The notes under the pieces were generated by a model. The model was not told where the DNA came from. It saw only the letters and a program-made list of their open reading frames with translations, and searched no databases. This document shows, piece by piece, positions 35,827 to 45,650 of a stretch of DNA of 64,000 nt (position 1 is the stretch's first letter; each line of letters starts with the position of its first letter). The stretch comes from Capnocytophaga stomatis (lineage in GTDB: Bacteria > Bacteroidota > Bacteroidia > Flavobacteriales > Flavobacteriaceae). A program made the position numbers and the translations under genes. The stretch is from contig NZ_CP022387.1 of NCBI RefSeq assembly GCF_002302635.1, forward strand, positions 248,001-312,000. Reading direction: 5' to 3'.

Positions 35827-36096
35827 TTATTTTCTGATATTTAATTCTTTGATAATTGCACGATATCTCTCGATATCATTAGTTTTCAGATAATCAAGTA
35901 AACTTCTACGTTTACCTACCAATTTCACTAACGAACGCTCTGTGTTGTAATCTTTTCTGTTTCTTTTCAAGTGTTCTGTTAAGTGATTGATTCTGAAAGT
36001 AAACAAAGCGATTTGTCCTTCAGCTGATCCGGTGTTAGTCTCTGAACCACCGTGTTTTTTAAAAATTTTTGCTTTTACTTCTTTTGTTAAATACAT
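35827..36096 (-). CDS. rpsO: 30S ribosomal protein S15
   Basis: The 89-residue protein is a standard S15, a primary 16S rRNA-binding protein of the small subunit: the HGGSETNTGSAEGQIALFT region and the family signature with RSLVKLVGKRRSLLDYL are intact. In E. coli S15 represses its own translation; nothing here shows whether that holds. pnp lies 164 nt downstream. Confidence 0.97.
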   Translation of the reverse strand: MYLTKEVKAKIFKKHGGSETNTGSAEGQIALFTFRINHLTEHLKRNRKDYNTERSLVKLVGKRRSLLDYLKTNDIERYRAIIKELNIRK

Positions 36097-36249
36097 TCCA
36101 ATATTATTTAATGATTATTATGTACTGGTTTTCAAGGGTGCAAATGTATGGAAAAATATTTAATCTGCAAATTTATTTCAGAATATTTTAATTTATTTTT
36201 CTTCCTAAACCAAATTAAAAAACTGATTATAAATAAATTAATCTTTCTT

Positions 36250-36280
36250 TTTGATAAATATATTTTATTTTGTAGCTTTG
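36250..36280 (+). promoter_or_regulatory. Promoter of cardiolipin synthase
   Basis: TTTG (36250-36253), 19 nt, TAGCTTTG (36273-36280): one of the best matches to the Bacteroidota promoter in this window. Confidence 0.8.
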
Positions 36281-36320
36281 TAACTTGGCTTTTTCAGCTT
36301 AAAAATCTAAAAGACATAAA

Positions 36321-37763
36321 ATGAATTTATTAGTTTTAGCTCAAATTGTATATATTCCTCTGTTGATTGCTGTTTGCCTTCGGATTATTTGGGACACACG
36401 TTCGGTAAGTAAGACGCTGGCATATCTGCTTTTAGTGATTTTTATACCGATTTTAGGCATAATTTTCTATTTTTCTTTCGGAATTAATTACAGAAGACAC
36501 AAAATCTACAACAAAAAGCTGGAAATAGACCAATTTTTCCGTAATGAATTGGAATCAAAAATCGAAATTCTGAAAAAAACTCACTTAGAACATCCTTCTT
36601 TAAGTGAAAATACGGAAATCATCCGATTTCTTTCACAAACAGAACAAACTTTTGTGGCTCCAAACAGCTCAATAGAAGTTTTAGATAATGGAGAAAATCT
36701 TTTTCCTGTGTTACTTCGTGAAATGCGAAATGCAAAATCGCACATACACATTGAATATTATATCTATGAAAATGACACTATTGGAAATCAAGTAAAAGAA
36801 GTGCTGATTGAAAAAGCTCGCGAGGGAGTTGAAGTTCGTTTCATTTATGATGATTTTGGAAGTCGTAGCATCCGCAAGAATATTGTTAAAGAACTGAAAG
36901 AAAACGGAGTACAAGTATTTCCTTTTCATAAAATCAATTTCATTTATTTTGCCAACCGAATAAATTATCGCAATCACCGAAAAATTGTGGTTATCGACGG
37001 CAAAACTTCTTTTGTGGGAGGAATTAATGTGAGTGATAAGTACATCAATTCGGCGAATAACGAGCTGTATTGGCGTGATACTCACCTGATGATAAAAGGA
37101 ATAACTTCTCTTTCATTGCAAATGGTTTTTCTATCGGATTGGAATTTCTGTAGCAATGAAAATATAGCCATACAACCTGCTTATTTCCCCACAGATTTTC
37201 TGAACTTACCAAGTGATTACTATGCTCAAATTGCTTATAGCGGTCCTGATTCGGACTTACCTACAATCCTTTACACAACTATTCAAGCTATATATTCGGC
37301 TAAAGAAGAAATCATTTTAACTACGCCTTATTACGTTCCCGATACTTCTCTGCAAGAAGCCCTTATCATTGCTTCACTCAGCGGAATATCCGTTAAATTA
37401 TTACTTCCAAAAGAAGGTGATTCCTTTTTGGTAAACGTCACTTCTCAATCATTTCTTGAAGAATTGCTTAGAGCTGGCGTTAAAATTTATTTGTACAAAA
37501 AAGGATTTGTGCATTCAAAAACTTTTGTAATTGACGGCAAATGGGCTTCCGTAGGGACTGCGAACTTAGATGCACGAAGTTTCGACCTTAACTTTGAAGT
37601 TTCGGCACTTATCTATCACAAAGAAACCGCTTTACGATTGCGAGAAACTTTCTACAAGGACCTTCTTGATGCAGAAAAACTCACATTGGAAAAGTGGGAA
37701 AAACGTCCGAAATACAAACAATTAGCCGAAAAAATATTACGACTGACTTCTCCTTTTATGTAA
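36321..37763 (+). CDS. cls: Cardiolipin synthase
   Basis: It joins two phosphatidylglycerol molecules into cardiolipin at the inner membrane. The 480-residue protein has two N-terminal membrane spans (about 3-20 and 35-52), then two phospholipase-D-type catalytic motifs: HRKIVVIDG near 219 and HSKTFVIDG near 398, each HxK-x4-D followed by G-N or G-A-N residues. The length and arrangement match bacterial ClsA. Confidence 0.93.
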   Translation: MNLLVLAQIVYIPLLIAVCLRIIWDTRSVSKTLAYLLLVIFIPILGIIFYFSFGINYRRHKIYNKKLEIDQFFRNELESKIEILKKTHLEHPSLSENTEIIRFLSQTEQTFVAPNSSIEVLDNGENLFPVLLREMRNAKSHIHIEYYIYENDTIGNQVKEVLIEKAREGVEVRFIYDDFGSRSIRKNIVKELKENGVQVFPFHKINFIYFANRINYRNHRKIVVIDGKTSFVGGINVSDKYINSANNELYWRDTHLMIKGITSLSLQMVFLSDWNFCSNENIAIQPAYFPTDFLNLPSDYYAQIAYSGPDSDLPTILYTTIQAIYSAKEEIILTTPYYVPDTSLQEALIIASLSGISVKLLLPKEGDSFLVNVTSQSFLEELLRAGVKIYLYKKGFVHSKTFVIDGKWASVGTANLDARSFDLNFEVSALIYHKETALRLRETFYKDLLDAEKLTLEKWEKRPKYKQLAEKILRLTSPFM

Positions 37764-37768
37764 ATTTC

Positions 37769-39256
37769 TTATTCACTAACAATTTCCAGCATATCATATA
37801 CTTCCGTCATAGCCAATTGGTTATCGGAAATAACAATAAGCATATCGTTAGGATTTATTTTGGTTGAACCGTTAGGAGTTATGTATTTTTCATCTCGTTT
37901 TATCATTGCAATAATCGAATTTTTCGGAAATTCAAGTTCTACTATTTTCTTCCCGATAACGTGATTATCTGCAGGAATCAGAATTTCTTGCATTACGGCT
38001 TTCGGATGCTCACGAATAATCGCATCGGCAGGATTTTCATCATTTTCAACATCTTGCTGAACAGAAGCTATATTCAGCCACTTCGCCACCACCGAAAGCG
38101 TTGTTCCTTGAATCAAAACCGAAGTCACAGAAATAAAAAACACAATATTAAAAATGATGTGAGCTTTATCTATTTCTGCCAAAAGCGGATACGTTGCAAA
38201 TACAATTGGCACGGCTCCTCGCAATCCCACCCACGAAATATAGGAACGCCGAGCGAAACACATTTTAAAAGGAATCGTACTTAAAAATACACTCAACGGA
38301 CGAGCCACTAAAATCAAAAATACTGATATTAAAAGCCCTAAACCTGCCAGAGGAATTATTTCTGTCGGAACAACCAAAAGCCCCAGTGTTAAGAACAGAA
38401 CAATTTGCATTAACCAAGCAAGTCCGTCAAAAACTTTTAAGACACTTCCTTTGTGTATAAAGTTTTGATTTCCAAGAAAAACCGAACATATATAAATTGC
38501 TAAAAATCCATTCCCGCCAAGTGCCTCAGTTCCCGAAAACGTAATGAACATCAAAGCGATTGCCAATACCGGATATAAACCTTCAAAACCTAATTGTATC
38601 CCGTTAAAAATCAACTTACTAAGCTTTCCAAAAACAAAACCAAGAACACCACCTAAAATAATCTGACGTAAAAATACGAGAATCACCATCCAAACGGACT
38701 GTTCAGGAATTTGAACCAAACCTAAAAAGGTGGTTGTCAATACGTAAGCCATCGGGTCGTTACTTCCGCTTTCAAATTCCAGCGTAGGACGGAGATTATA
38801 CTTCAAATCCAAATTCTTGGAACGCAATATGGAAAACACAGCAGCCGCATCTGTTGAGGAAACAATTGAACCTAATAAAAGACTTTCAAACAGCGTAAAA
38901 TCAGTAATATACCACACAAAAAGCCCCAAACTGACAGCCGTTAGTAAAACACCCAAAGTTGAAAGCATAATACCCTGAAAAAGAATAGGTTTTACCGACT
39001 TCCATCGGGTTTCCAAACCTCCGGAGAACAAAATAAAATTCAACGAAATAATACCTATAAATTGAGCTAATTTCGGGTCATTAAACTGAATTTTCAATAT
39101 TCCGTCAGTACCAGCAAGCATCCCTACACCCAAGAACAAAATTAGCGTTGGTACGCCAAACCTGTAGGACGTTTTACCTGCAACTAAGCTGACTAACAAT
39201 AACAAAGACCCGATTAATAGTATATTTTCTGAAGTTAAATTCATTGTAAATGTCAA
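37769..39256 (-). CDS. nhaP2: Potassium/proton antiporter of the CPA1 (NhaP2/CvrA) family
   Basis: The 495-residue protein has about 12-13 membrane spans, with GSIVSSTDAAAVFSIL and the transport-site ESGSNDPMAYVL segment typical of CPA1 antiporters. The last ~80 residues form a cytoplasmic TrkA_C (RCK_C) domain (LIPADNHVIGKKIVELEFP onward), which in NhaP2/CvrA enzymes gates K+ or Na+ for H+ exchange. The ion preference is inferred from the family. It converges on cls with five bases between stop codons. Confidence 0.88.
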   Translation of the reverse strand: MTFTMNLTSENILLIGSLLLLVSLVAGKTSYRFGVPTLILFLGVGMLAGTDGILKIQFNDPKLAQFIGIISLNFILFSGGLETRWKSVKPILFQGIMLSTLGVLLTAVSLGLFVWYITDFTLFESLLLGSIVSSTDAAAVFSILRSKNLDLKYNLRPTLEFESGSNDPMAYVLTTTFLGLVQIPEQSVWMVILVFLRQIILGGVLGFVFGKLSKLIFNGIQLGFEGLYPVLAIALMFITFSGTEALGGNGFLAIYICSVFLGNQNFIHKGSVLKVFDGLAWLMQIVLFLTLGLLVVPTEIIPLAGLGLLISVFLILVARPLSVFLSTIPFKMCFARRSYISWVGLRGAVPIVFATYPLLAEIDKAHIIFNIVFFISVTSVLIQGTTLSVVAKWLNIASVQQDVENDENPADAIIREHPKAVMQEILIPADNHVIGKKIVELEFPKNSIIAMIKRDEKYITPNGSTKINPNDMLIVISDNQLAMTEVYDMLEIVSE

Positions 39257-39336
39257 TTTGGTGCGAATATAGAAAAAAACGATGAAACTTCAATCATTTT
39301 TTTGATTTTTTGGATACCTAATTTGATAATTTTTTA

Positions 39337-39344
39337 TACCTTTG
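39337..39344 (+). promoter_or_regulatory. -7 box of pepT
   Basis: TACCTTTG 35 nt upstream of the pepT ATG matches TAnnTTTG. Confidence 0.5.
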
Positions 39345-39379
39345 GGCGTTAATTTTATAATCAAAACACTCAAAATATT

Positions 39380-40603
39380 ATGCAAAAGTTAGTAGAACGT
39401 TTCATAACGTACATAAAAACAGATACTCAGTCTGACCCTGAAAGCCAAACCACTCCAAGTACCGAAAAACAATGGAATTTGGCTCGTTTGCTTGTAGAAG
39501 AATTAAAATCTATTGGTTTAGAAGATGTTACAATTGATGAAAATTCATACGTAATGGCTACACTTCCTTCCAATATTGATTATAAAGTACCTACCATCGG
39601 ATTCATAGCTCACTTTGACACATCGCCTGATTTTTCAGGAGAAAATGTAAATCCGCGATTCGTTGAAAACTACGACGGAGGTGACATTGTTCTGAACAAA
39701 GAAAAAAACATAGTTCTTTCTCCTTCTTATTTTGAAGATTTACTTCTGTACAAGGGGCAAACTATCATCACAACCGACGGAACGACACTTTTGGGAGCTG
39801 ATGACAAAGCCGGAATTGCTGAAATTGTTACAGCAATGGAATATTTGATACAACATCCTGAAATTAAGCACGGTAAAATCAGAGTTGGTTTCACTCCCGA
39901 TGAAGAAATAGGTCGTGGAGCACACAAATTTGATGTGAAAAAATTTGGTGCAGATTGGGCTTACACGATGGATGGAAGCCAAATTGGTGAATTGGAGTAC
40001 GAAAGCTTCAATGCTGCAGGAGCCAAAGTACATTTCAAAGGAAAAAGCGTTCATCCCGGTTATGCAAAAAACAAAATGGTAAATTCATTATTAATTGCAA
40101 ATCAATTTATTAGCTCTTTACCTGAAAATGAAATCCCACAACGCACGAGCGGACGCGAAGGATTCTACCACATTACCGACGTTTCAGGAGATATAGAAAA
40201 TACTGTAGTTCAGTTAATTATCCGTGACCACGACCGAAAATTATTTGAAAAACGTAAAGAAACTGTGCAACAGATTGTAAATGAATTAAATAAAGAATAT
40301 CCAAACGCAGTTTCAGCCGAAATCAAAGACCAGTACTTTAATATGCGAGAAAAAATAGAACCTGTTTTTCACATTGTAGAAGTAGCTGAAAAAGCAATGA
40401 AAGAATTAGGTATCACTCCGATTATCAAACCGATACGAGGCGGAACAGACGGCTCGCAATTAAGTTATATGGGACTTCCTTGCCCGAATATTTTTGCCGG
40501 CGGACACAATTTCCACGGAAAATTTGAGTACGTTCCTGTACAAAGTTTAGAGAAAGCCACTCAAGTTATCGTAAAAATTGCAGAACTTGTGGCTAAAAAA
40601 TGA
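39380..40603 (+). CDS. pepT: Peptidase T (tripeptide aminopeptidase)
   Basis: A cytoplasmic M20-family dizinc enzyme that removes the N-terminal residue of tripeptides. The 407-residue protein shows [11 protein letters not shown] near residue 77 (zinc ligand H), DDKAGIAEI near 141 (bridging D), [13 protein letters not shown] near 173 (catalytic E-E), and the late [10 protein letters not shown] and [15 protein letters not shown] segments, all as in E. coli PepT. A terminator follows. Confidence 0.96.
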   Translation: MQKLVERFITYIKTDTQSDPESQTTPSTEKQWNLARLLVEELKSIGLEDVTIDENSYVMATLPSNIDYKVPTIGFIAHFDTSPDFSGENVNPRFVENYDGGDIVLNKEKNIVLSPSYFEDLLLYKGQTIITTDGTTLLGADDKAGIAEIVTAMEYLIQHPEIKHGKIRVGFTPDEEIGRGAHKFDVKKFGADWAYTMDGSQIGELEYESFNAAGAKVHFKGKSVHPGYAKNKMVNSLLIANQFISSLPENEIPQRTSGREGFYHITDVSGDIENTVVQLIIRDHDRKLFEKRKETVQQIVNELNKEYPNAVSAEIKDQYFNMREKIEPVFHIVEVAEKAMKELGITPIIKPIRGGTDGSQLSYMGLPCPNIFAGGHNFHGKFEYVPVQSLEKATQVIVKIAELVAKK

Positions 40604-40620
40604 TTTTTTTAAAGAAATAG

Positions 40621-40666
40621 AATCTCTCTTAAAACTTTGTAAAACAATTTTTTAGGAGAGATTTTT
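40621..40666 (+). terminator. Terminator of pepT
   Basis: AATCTCTC (40621-40628) pairs with GAGAGATT (40656-40663), with inner A/T pairs and a T-rich tail. Confidence 0.75.
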
Positions 40667-40954
40667 GTTTTTAGAAAACACAACTATTTTTACTGTAAAA
40701 CATAGATTTTATTAAAAATAGAGTGTAACGTTCCAAATAAAAAAGAGTTCCGAAAATCACTATCAGTACTATTAAAGTTACCAAGGAGCAAACCTTTACA
40801 GAGTGTATAAATAATCAGTTCACTTTTAGACACATAAATACGAAAATGAGAAATATTCTTTTCAGGCTCACGCAAATTCTTGCTCCCTTTTATAGAAATA
40901 CTTACAAATATAGAGCTCTTAACTCTATATTTGCACCATTTCTTAATACAATCA
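40667..40954. other. Gene-poor stretch with palindromic divergent -7 boxes
   Basis: No convincing gene lies here; the only open frame is a 61-codon TTG-start frame on the minus strand (40690-40875) with no recognisable product. A perfect 11-bp inverted repeat CAAATATAGAG/CTCTATATTTG (40905-40915, 40923-40933) has a TATATTTG -7 match pointing outward on each strand. It could start a short transcript leftward or act as a regulatory palindrome. Confidence 0.4.
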
Positions 40955-41225
40955 CTATTTCATATACCCATACACCAAAAATGCAGCCAAAATAATCAAT
41001 ACAAAAAACAGCACCCAGTTGAACATAGCCATTACATACCAATTGTCATAAGGGTTGTTTTCTTCGGATTTTTTATGGGGCAGTAGTTTGTTTTTTATGG
41101 TGGAAATCAGATAAGCCACGGCAAAGAAAAGCCGCAAAGCCAACACAACCAACAGGAATAATAGGCAGTGCCATTAAAATTTCTAATTTTAAATCAATGT
41201 CTTTTATGGTATATTTTTTAGTCAT
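40955..41225 (-). pseudogene. Truncated, frameshifted copy of a small membrane protein gene
   Basis: The minus-strand ATG at 41223-41225 opens MTKKYTIKDIDLKLEILMAL, which runs into a different frame about 65-70 nt later; the continuing homology is in the frame read as VVLALRLFFAVAYLISTIK and ending at 40955. That C-terminal part (LISTIKNKLLPHKKSEENNPY, then NWVLFFVLIILAAF) matches the end of the 204-residue protein at 44943-45557. So this is the tail of a paralogue with an altered head and a probable frameshift. If translated, the 65-codon tail from 41152 would make a one- or two-span protein. Confidence 0.6.
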
Positions 41226-41301
41226 CTGATTTCTTATTTTATATGCGAATTTTAAAGATATTATAATGCGTAAAGCAGAAAATTTGAGCGTCTTGCTTTG
41301 T

Positions 41302-41535
41302 CTATTTAATAAGTTTATTAAGACTTGTTGTCAAGATATACAGCGTTATAAAGCCTATAATTCCGTACAAAAACAAAACAACATAATCCACGTTACGCAA
41401 TAATTCGCTGAGCGTAGGGGCTACCGATGAAACTTCTGAATTGGACACCATTACGCCAAACAGATAGAAAATTACACCCGCCAAAAAACCTATAATCGCA
41501 AACAAATATTTTTTATTCATTTTTGAGTTTTTCAT
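41302..41535 (-). CDS. Small two-span membrane protein (paralogue of 46461-46712)
   Basis: The 77-residue product has spans at about residues 10-29 and 50-70 separated by VSNSEVSSVAPTLSELLRN. The same core is in the 83-residue protein at 46461 (VSNAEVSSIEPTLGELLRN), so the two are recent duplicates. Function unknown. Its place among toxin-immunity genes makes a membrane-located immunity role possible but unproven. Confidence 0.6.
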   Translation of the reverse strand: MKNSKMNKKYLFAIIGFLAGVIFYLFGVMVSNSEVSSVAPTLSELLRNVDYVVLFLYGIIGFITLYILTTSLNKLIK

Positions 41536-41629
41536 ACTTAATTTGATGTTTTTTTAAACTCCCATACTTATTTTTAAATAATAAAAATAACAAACACAAC
41601 AGATATAATAAAATAGGCTAAAAAAAGTA

Positions 41630-42100
41630 TTATTGGAAATATTGAGCGTAAAAATCCATTCTAATTTTCTTCTTATTTGACGCAGGAAAAAAAGCTTCTA
41701 TATCACTTTTTAAATGCATATTAGGAGATAAGTAAAAATATGATTTATTTTCGTCTGATATTCTTATCATAAATGCTTTTTTGGAATTGTAATTATACAA
41801 GTTATAATTAAAGTTTTTATCCAATTTTATTTCGGTATGATGCTTATCTTTTATCAAAATATTTTCATCTGATTTTATAAAATAAACTTTCTTCATTGTA
41901 CTTTTCATAATGACGATCAAAAATCCAAATGTCATAGAAAGTAACAAAATAATGAGTTGTGTTTGGCTTCCTGTATTTTTAATATTGCCCCATTTTAATA
42001 CTAATAATGCCATTGGAAAAAGAATAAAAATAGTGATAATACTCGCCCAAAAAGAATATTTCACATTAAAACTATCCATTGCAATTTTTTGATTTTTCAT
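41630..42100 (-). CDS. Hypothetical membrane protein
   Basis: The 156-residue protein has two N-terminal membrane spans (about 15-34 and 45-65) and a soluble C-terminal domain with alternating beta-strands (KKVYFIKSDENILIKDKHH onward), a shape like bacterial PH-domain membrane proteins. No named family is recognised. It lies in the minus-strand accessory array. Confidence 0.6.
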   Translation of the reverse strand: MKNQKIAMDSFNVKYSFWASIITIFILFPMALLVLKWGNIKNTGSQTQLIILLLSMTFGFLIVIMKSTMKKVYFIKSDENILIKDKHHTEIKLDKNFNYNLYNYNSKKAFMIRISDENKSYFYLSPNMHLKSDIEAFFPASNKKKIRMDFYAQYFQ

Positions 42101-42193
42101 TGCTTGATTTCTCTAAACTTGTATTAATATTTAGATTCAACTTATAAAATTTTCCTTTATAAATCGCTTTAAAATATATTTTTTGATACAAAA

Positions 42194-43114
42194 TTATTCA
42201 CTATTTTTTACAAATTCTAAATCTTCTTGGTAAGAATTTTCACCGGCATTGTATTTAAAATTAATAGAAATTTTATCTTGCGGACTTAGGGCTTCGTATA
42301 GTTTGATTCTTAATTTGGCTTCCTGTAAGGTGTCTTTTTCATAAGGGAATTGAACGCCGTATTTGTCAATTAAGAGCTGTTTTAGGGATAATAATTTTTT
42401 ATAATACTCCGTTTCTGATTTATTATTTTTTTTCAACCACTTTTCTTCGGATTGAATATAACGTGCCATCGGACTTAGGTTCGTCCCTTCGATGATGGGC
42501 TGTCCGCCTTTTTCCAAAAAATAAAACGCCATATCCAAATTAATTCTGGTAACCGCCTCCATTGTATTGTCTCCACTAAGCGGAATATTATTAATGTCCG
42601 CCCCGTGCGCCAACAGATAATCCACCATTTTCTTTTTAGTACGCTCAAAACCACCCATTAGCAAAACATCAATTAACGGAGAACGCCCTATTTTGGGGTT
42701 CGGATGGGCTTTAAACTCAAAAAGCAAGTCCAACATTTTATAATTATCAAGTGCCGCTGCGTATTTTAATGGCGTGCTATAATCAGCAGAAATAATATTA
42801 GGGTCAGCCCCCAATTCCAGTAGCCTTCGCATCGCTTTCATATCTTCTATAATGGTGGCGTACATCAATAGCGTATAACCTTTTTCAGGGTCTAACGCAT
42901 TGAGATTGATATTTTTTTGTTTAATCTCTTGCTCCATTCCCTTGATGTCGCCGTCAAATATTTTTTGAGCGGCGGACAACGCCTCGCCACGAAACACCTT
43001 GGCAGGGGGATTTTGCGCACGATTGGCATATTTACGCGACCTAAAACCCAAATCCGAAGAATGAATTAATGCCAATAAAATCAGGAAGATAACAAAGCTT
43101 ATCACCGTTTTCAT
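42194..43114 (-). CDS. Ankyrin-repeat protein with N-terminal membrane anchor
   Basis: The 306-residue protein begins with one hydrophobic segment (about 3-20), then at about 70-190 carries ankyrin repeats (GYTLLMYATIIEDMKAMRRL then LELGADPN; YSTPLKYAAALDNYKMLDLL; a third with HGADINNIPLSGDN). Ankyrin proteins are common immunity proteins in polymorphic-toxin loci, and the location supports that, but the partner toxin is unknown. It probably faces the periplasm. Confidence 0.75.
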   Translation of the reverse strand: MKTVISFVIFLILLALIHSSDLGFRSRKYANRAQNPPAKVFRGEALSAAQKIFDGDIKGMEQEIKQKNINLNALDPEKGYTLLMYATIIEDMKAMRRLLELGADPNIISADYSTPLKYAAALDNYKMLDLLFEFKAHPNPKIGRSPLIDVLLMGGFERTKKKMVDYLLAHGADINNIPLSGDNTMEAVTRINLDMAFYFLEKGGQPIIEGTNLSPMARYIQSEEKWLKKNNKSETEYYKKLLSLKQLLIDKYGVQFPYEKDTLQEAKLRIKLYEALSPQDKISINFKYNAGENSYQEDLEFVKNSE

Positions 43115-43166
43115 ATTTTTTATAAACGATTAAAAATTAAACGATTATATTATTCAATGTAAAAAA

Positions 43167-43964
43167 TCACTTCTCAAGGATTCTGTAAAAAGCAACCCAA
43201 TCACCCGAGTTTATATTTCTAATGATGCTATCGTGTTTATATTGGTTTTTGAGTATAAACAAACGCGTTACGTGGGTGGGGTGTTTGGTGGTGTCTACCT
43301 TTACATCATTTTCGGTAACTTCGATACCCAATTTTAGGCTGCTTTCTTTGTTGTCGTAACGAGAAAAAATTGCCAGTAGGCGGTCGTCCAGCTCCCAATG
43401 ATAGGTAAATGAATCGTTATAAAAACTATTTTCTTTTACGGTTGGTTTGCCGTGTTTTTGCTCTAAATAATCAAGTAGGGCTTTAAAATCGTCCGTTCCT
43501 TTGCTTTCACTTTCCGTAACCAACGCCATAAAATCGCCTTTAAGACTGGTTGCCATATTGATTTTGCAAAAGTGCATTTTCTGAAAATATGCCAAGCTAT
43601 CACGAGTACTCCAACTTCGCATATCGTATCGATACGCCATCGGAGTTTTTTCTTTCGTAAATTTACCTTTAAAAACGGTGTCTATTTGAATGACGTGAAA
43701 ACGCAAAAGTTCCCAAATTTTCTCAGTCAATTTTTCTCTTTCCTTTTTGGAAAGATTTTCCTTGTTTCTTTTTTCCAAAAGATTATCGGATTCTTTCATA
43801 TTTTTTTGAGCTTTTTCGATTTCATCGGTATAAAAAGCGGCTACATCAAAATTTAGATCGAATTTTTCCAAATCCAATCGATTTTTTCCGAGCTTGGGAG
43901 ACGAACAACTATGCAACATAAGGATAAAAATAAAGAATAAGGTTAAACTTTTAATGGCTTTCAT
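43167..43964 (-). CDS. Lipoprotein of unknown function, copy 1
   Basis: The 265-residue protein has a lipoprotein signal ending at C20 (LMLHSCSSPKLG), a charged coiled stretch (about 50-85) and a folded C-terminal half with FLxKNQYKHDSIIRNINSGDW-like wording near the end. It is a tandem duplicate of the gene 52 nt upstream at 44017. No family is recognised. Confidence 0.65.
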   Translation of the reverse strand: MKAIKSLTLFFIFILMLHSCSSPKLGKNRLDLEKFDLNFDVAAFYTDEIEKAQKNMKESDNLLEKRNKENLSKKEREKLTEKIWELLRFHVIQIDTVFKGKFTKEKTPMAYRYDMRSWSTRDSLAYFQKMHFCKINMATSLKGDFMALVTESESKGTDDFKALLDYLEQKHGKPTVKENSFYNDSFTYHWELDDRLLAIFSRYDNKESSLKLGIEVTENDVKVDTTKHPTHVTRLFILKNQYKHDSIIRNINSGDWVAFYRILEK

Positions 43965-44016
43965 ACTTTTATAAATATTTAAAAATTAAACAATTACATT
44001 GTTAAAATACAAAAAA

Positions 44017-44814
44017 TCACTTTTTGAGAACTGCATTAAAATCTATCCAATCGCCAGAGCGAAAATTACTAATGATACTATCGTGTTTGTATTGGTTATT
44101 GAGTATAAACAAATGGGTTGTATTAAATCTAATGGTATCTGTCGTTGGATTGTTTTCAGTAGCTTCTTTACTTAATTTCAGTATTAGATTTGCCTGTTTT
44201 TGTTGTTTAGAAATCATTGCCAATAGGCGGTCATCCAACTCCCAATAATAAATAGGAAAATTTCGGAAGAAGTTTTTTTCTTTTACCGTTACCTTGCCGT
44301 GTTTTTGCTCCAAATAACGGAGTAAGGCTTCAAAATCGTCCGTACCTTCGCCTTGGCTTTGGGCGACTAACGCCATAAAATCACCTTCAAGGTTTGTTGC
44401 CATATTTATTTTGTGAAAGTGCATCTTATGATAATTCGCCAAACTGTCAGCAGAATTCCAGCCCCACATATCATATTGATACCCTATCGGATTTCGTTCG
44501 TCCTCGTAAAATTGGGCGTTAAAAATCGTATCTTTTTGAATGCTCTTAAACTTGAGAAGTTTCCAAGCCTTTTTGACCAATTCTTTTCTTTCCTTTTCAG
44601 AAAACCCCTCCTTTTCTCTTTTTTGCTCGAGTTTCTCCAATTCTTTCATATTTTCTTTGCCTTTCTTAATTTCATCGGCATAAAAAGCATCAACATCGAA
44701 ATTCAAGTCGAACTTTTCCAAATCCAAACGGTCTTTCCCGAGCTTGGGAGACGAACAACTATACATCATAAGGGCAACTGTAAATAATGGGATTAAACTT
44801 TTAATGATTCTCAT
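44017..44814 (-). CDS. Lipoprotein of unknown function, copy 2
   Basis: This is the 265-residue partner of the preceding gene, identical in length and very similar at both ends (CSSPKLGKDRLDLEKFDLNF; LFILNNQYKHDSIISN), with more differences in the charged middle part. Both are probably anchored in a membrane facing the periplasm. Tandem diversified copies beside orphan toxins are typical of immunity genes, so that is a possible role. Confidence 0.65.
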   Translation of the reverse strand: MRIIKSLIPLFTVALMMYSCSSPKLGKDRLDLEKFDLNFDVDAFYADEIKKGKENMKELEKLEQKREKEGFSEKERKELVKKAWKLLKFKSIQKDTIFNAQFYEDERNPIGYQYDMWGWNSADSLANYHKMHFHKINMATNLEGDFMALVAQSQGEGTDDFEALLRYLEQKHGKVTVKEKNFFRNFPIYYWELDDRLLAMISKQQKQANLILKLSKEATENNPTTDTIRFNTTHLFILNNQYKHDSIISNFRSGDWIDFNAVLKK

Positions 44815-44942
44815 ATTTTTATCTATTTGTAATTACATTCATATTAATGGTTTTAATTGGGGCTTTTTTAGCGTTTTTTAGCCTAATTTTTGCAAAGGTA
44901 TGAATTTTTGGGTTTAAAATGACCGATACGGCTATTTTATCG

Positions 44943-45557
44943 CTATTTCACCAATCTCTCAATCATATACATTCCAAGGACAATGACCACGAAAAATAGC
45001 ACCCAGTTGAGCATAGTCGTTACATACCAATGAGCATAAGGGTTGTATTCTTCGGATTTTTTATGGGGCGAAAGTTTGTTTTTTATGGCAGAAATCAGAT
45101 AAACCACGCCAGCCACCAAAAGCATTCCCAATAAAGCCAACATTCCCAGTGTATCGCCTACGCGTCCAAAAGAAAAGATACGCAAAAAAGAAGACACTAT
45201 TGCATCGGGTAGCATTGCCACAGCCACATAAACCGCGATTCCGACCAGCAAAAACAGCCCTCGCATCAGTTTTTCTGTGAGATTTCTTGCAGGGGGCGGC
45301 GGACTGGACAGAGTTTCGCCCTCTTGGAGGGGCATTCTTCCTTTTAGGCTCAGCCAAGCCCACGCTCCGCCAACTATCAGAGCAATAAGACCCAAAAACA
45401 AGCGTGTGGCAGACAGCTCCAAGCCCATTTTATTACCCAGAATCACCAAGCCCAGCCAAGTGAAGAAAAACACAAACATAGTTAGCATTGCTAAAAGCAA
45501 CTGCAAGATTCCCTTGCGTTTGTTGGTGGGCGGTGTGTTAGAATTTTTATTCATCAT
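44943..45557 (-). CDS. Hypothetical membrane protein with four spans
   Basis: The 204-residue protein has a polar proline/threonine start, two spans (about 18-38 and 46-66), a proline-rich loop (SSPPPPARN) and further spans at about 95-115, 133-153 and 178-198. Its C-terminal ~60 residues recur in the truncated copy at 40955. G+C content is visibly higher than in flanking genes (for example 45240-45340), which may mean a different origin. Function unknown. Confidence 0.6.
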   Translation of the reverse strand: MMNKNSNTPPTNKRKGILQLLLAMLTMFVFFFTWLGLVILGNKMGLELSATRLFLGLIALIVGGAWAWLSLKGRMPLQEGETLSSPPPPARNLTEKLMRGLFLLVGIAVYVAVAMLPDAIVSSFLRIFSFGRVGDTLGMLALLGMLLVAGVVYLISAIKNKLSPHKKSEEYNPYAHWYVTTMLNWVLFFVVIVLGMYMIERLVK

Positions 45558-45650
45558 CGTTTATATTAAATCTAAAATGTTCATATCTTTTAAATAATTA
45601 TATGCAATTATAAAAAAATAGCAATAAAGAACAAAAGACATTGGGTTTTT

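Noticed and set aside
40690-40875. 61-codon TTG-start frame on the minus strand
   Set aside because: No homology is recognised. The only support is a possible -7 box upstream, so I describe the region but do not call a gene.
45277-45597. 106-codon plus-strand frame
   Set aside because: It is antisense to the 204-residue membrane protein gene, with low-complexity composition and no promoter.
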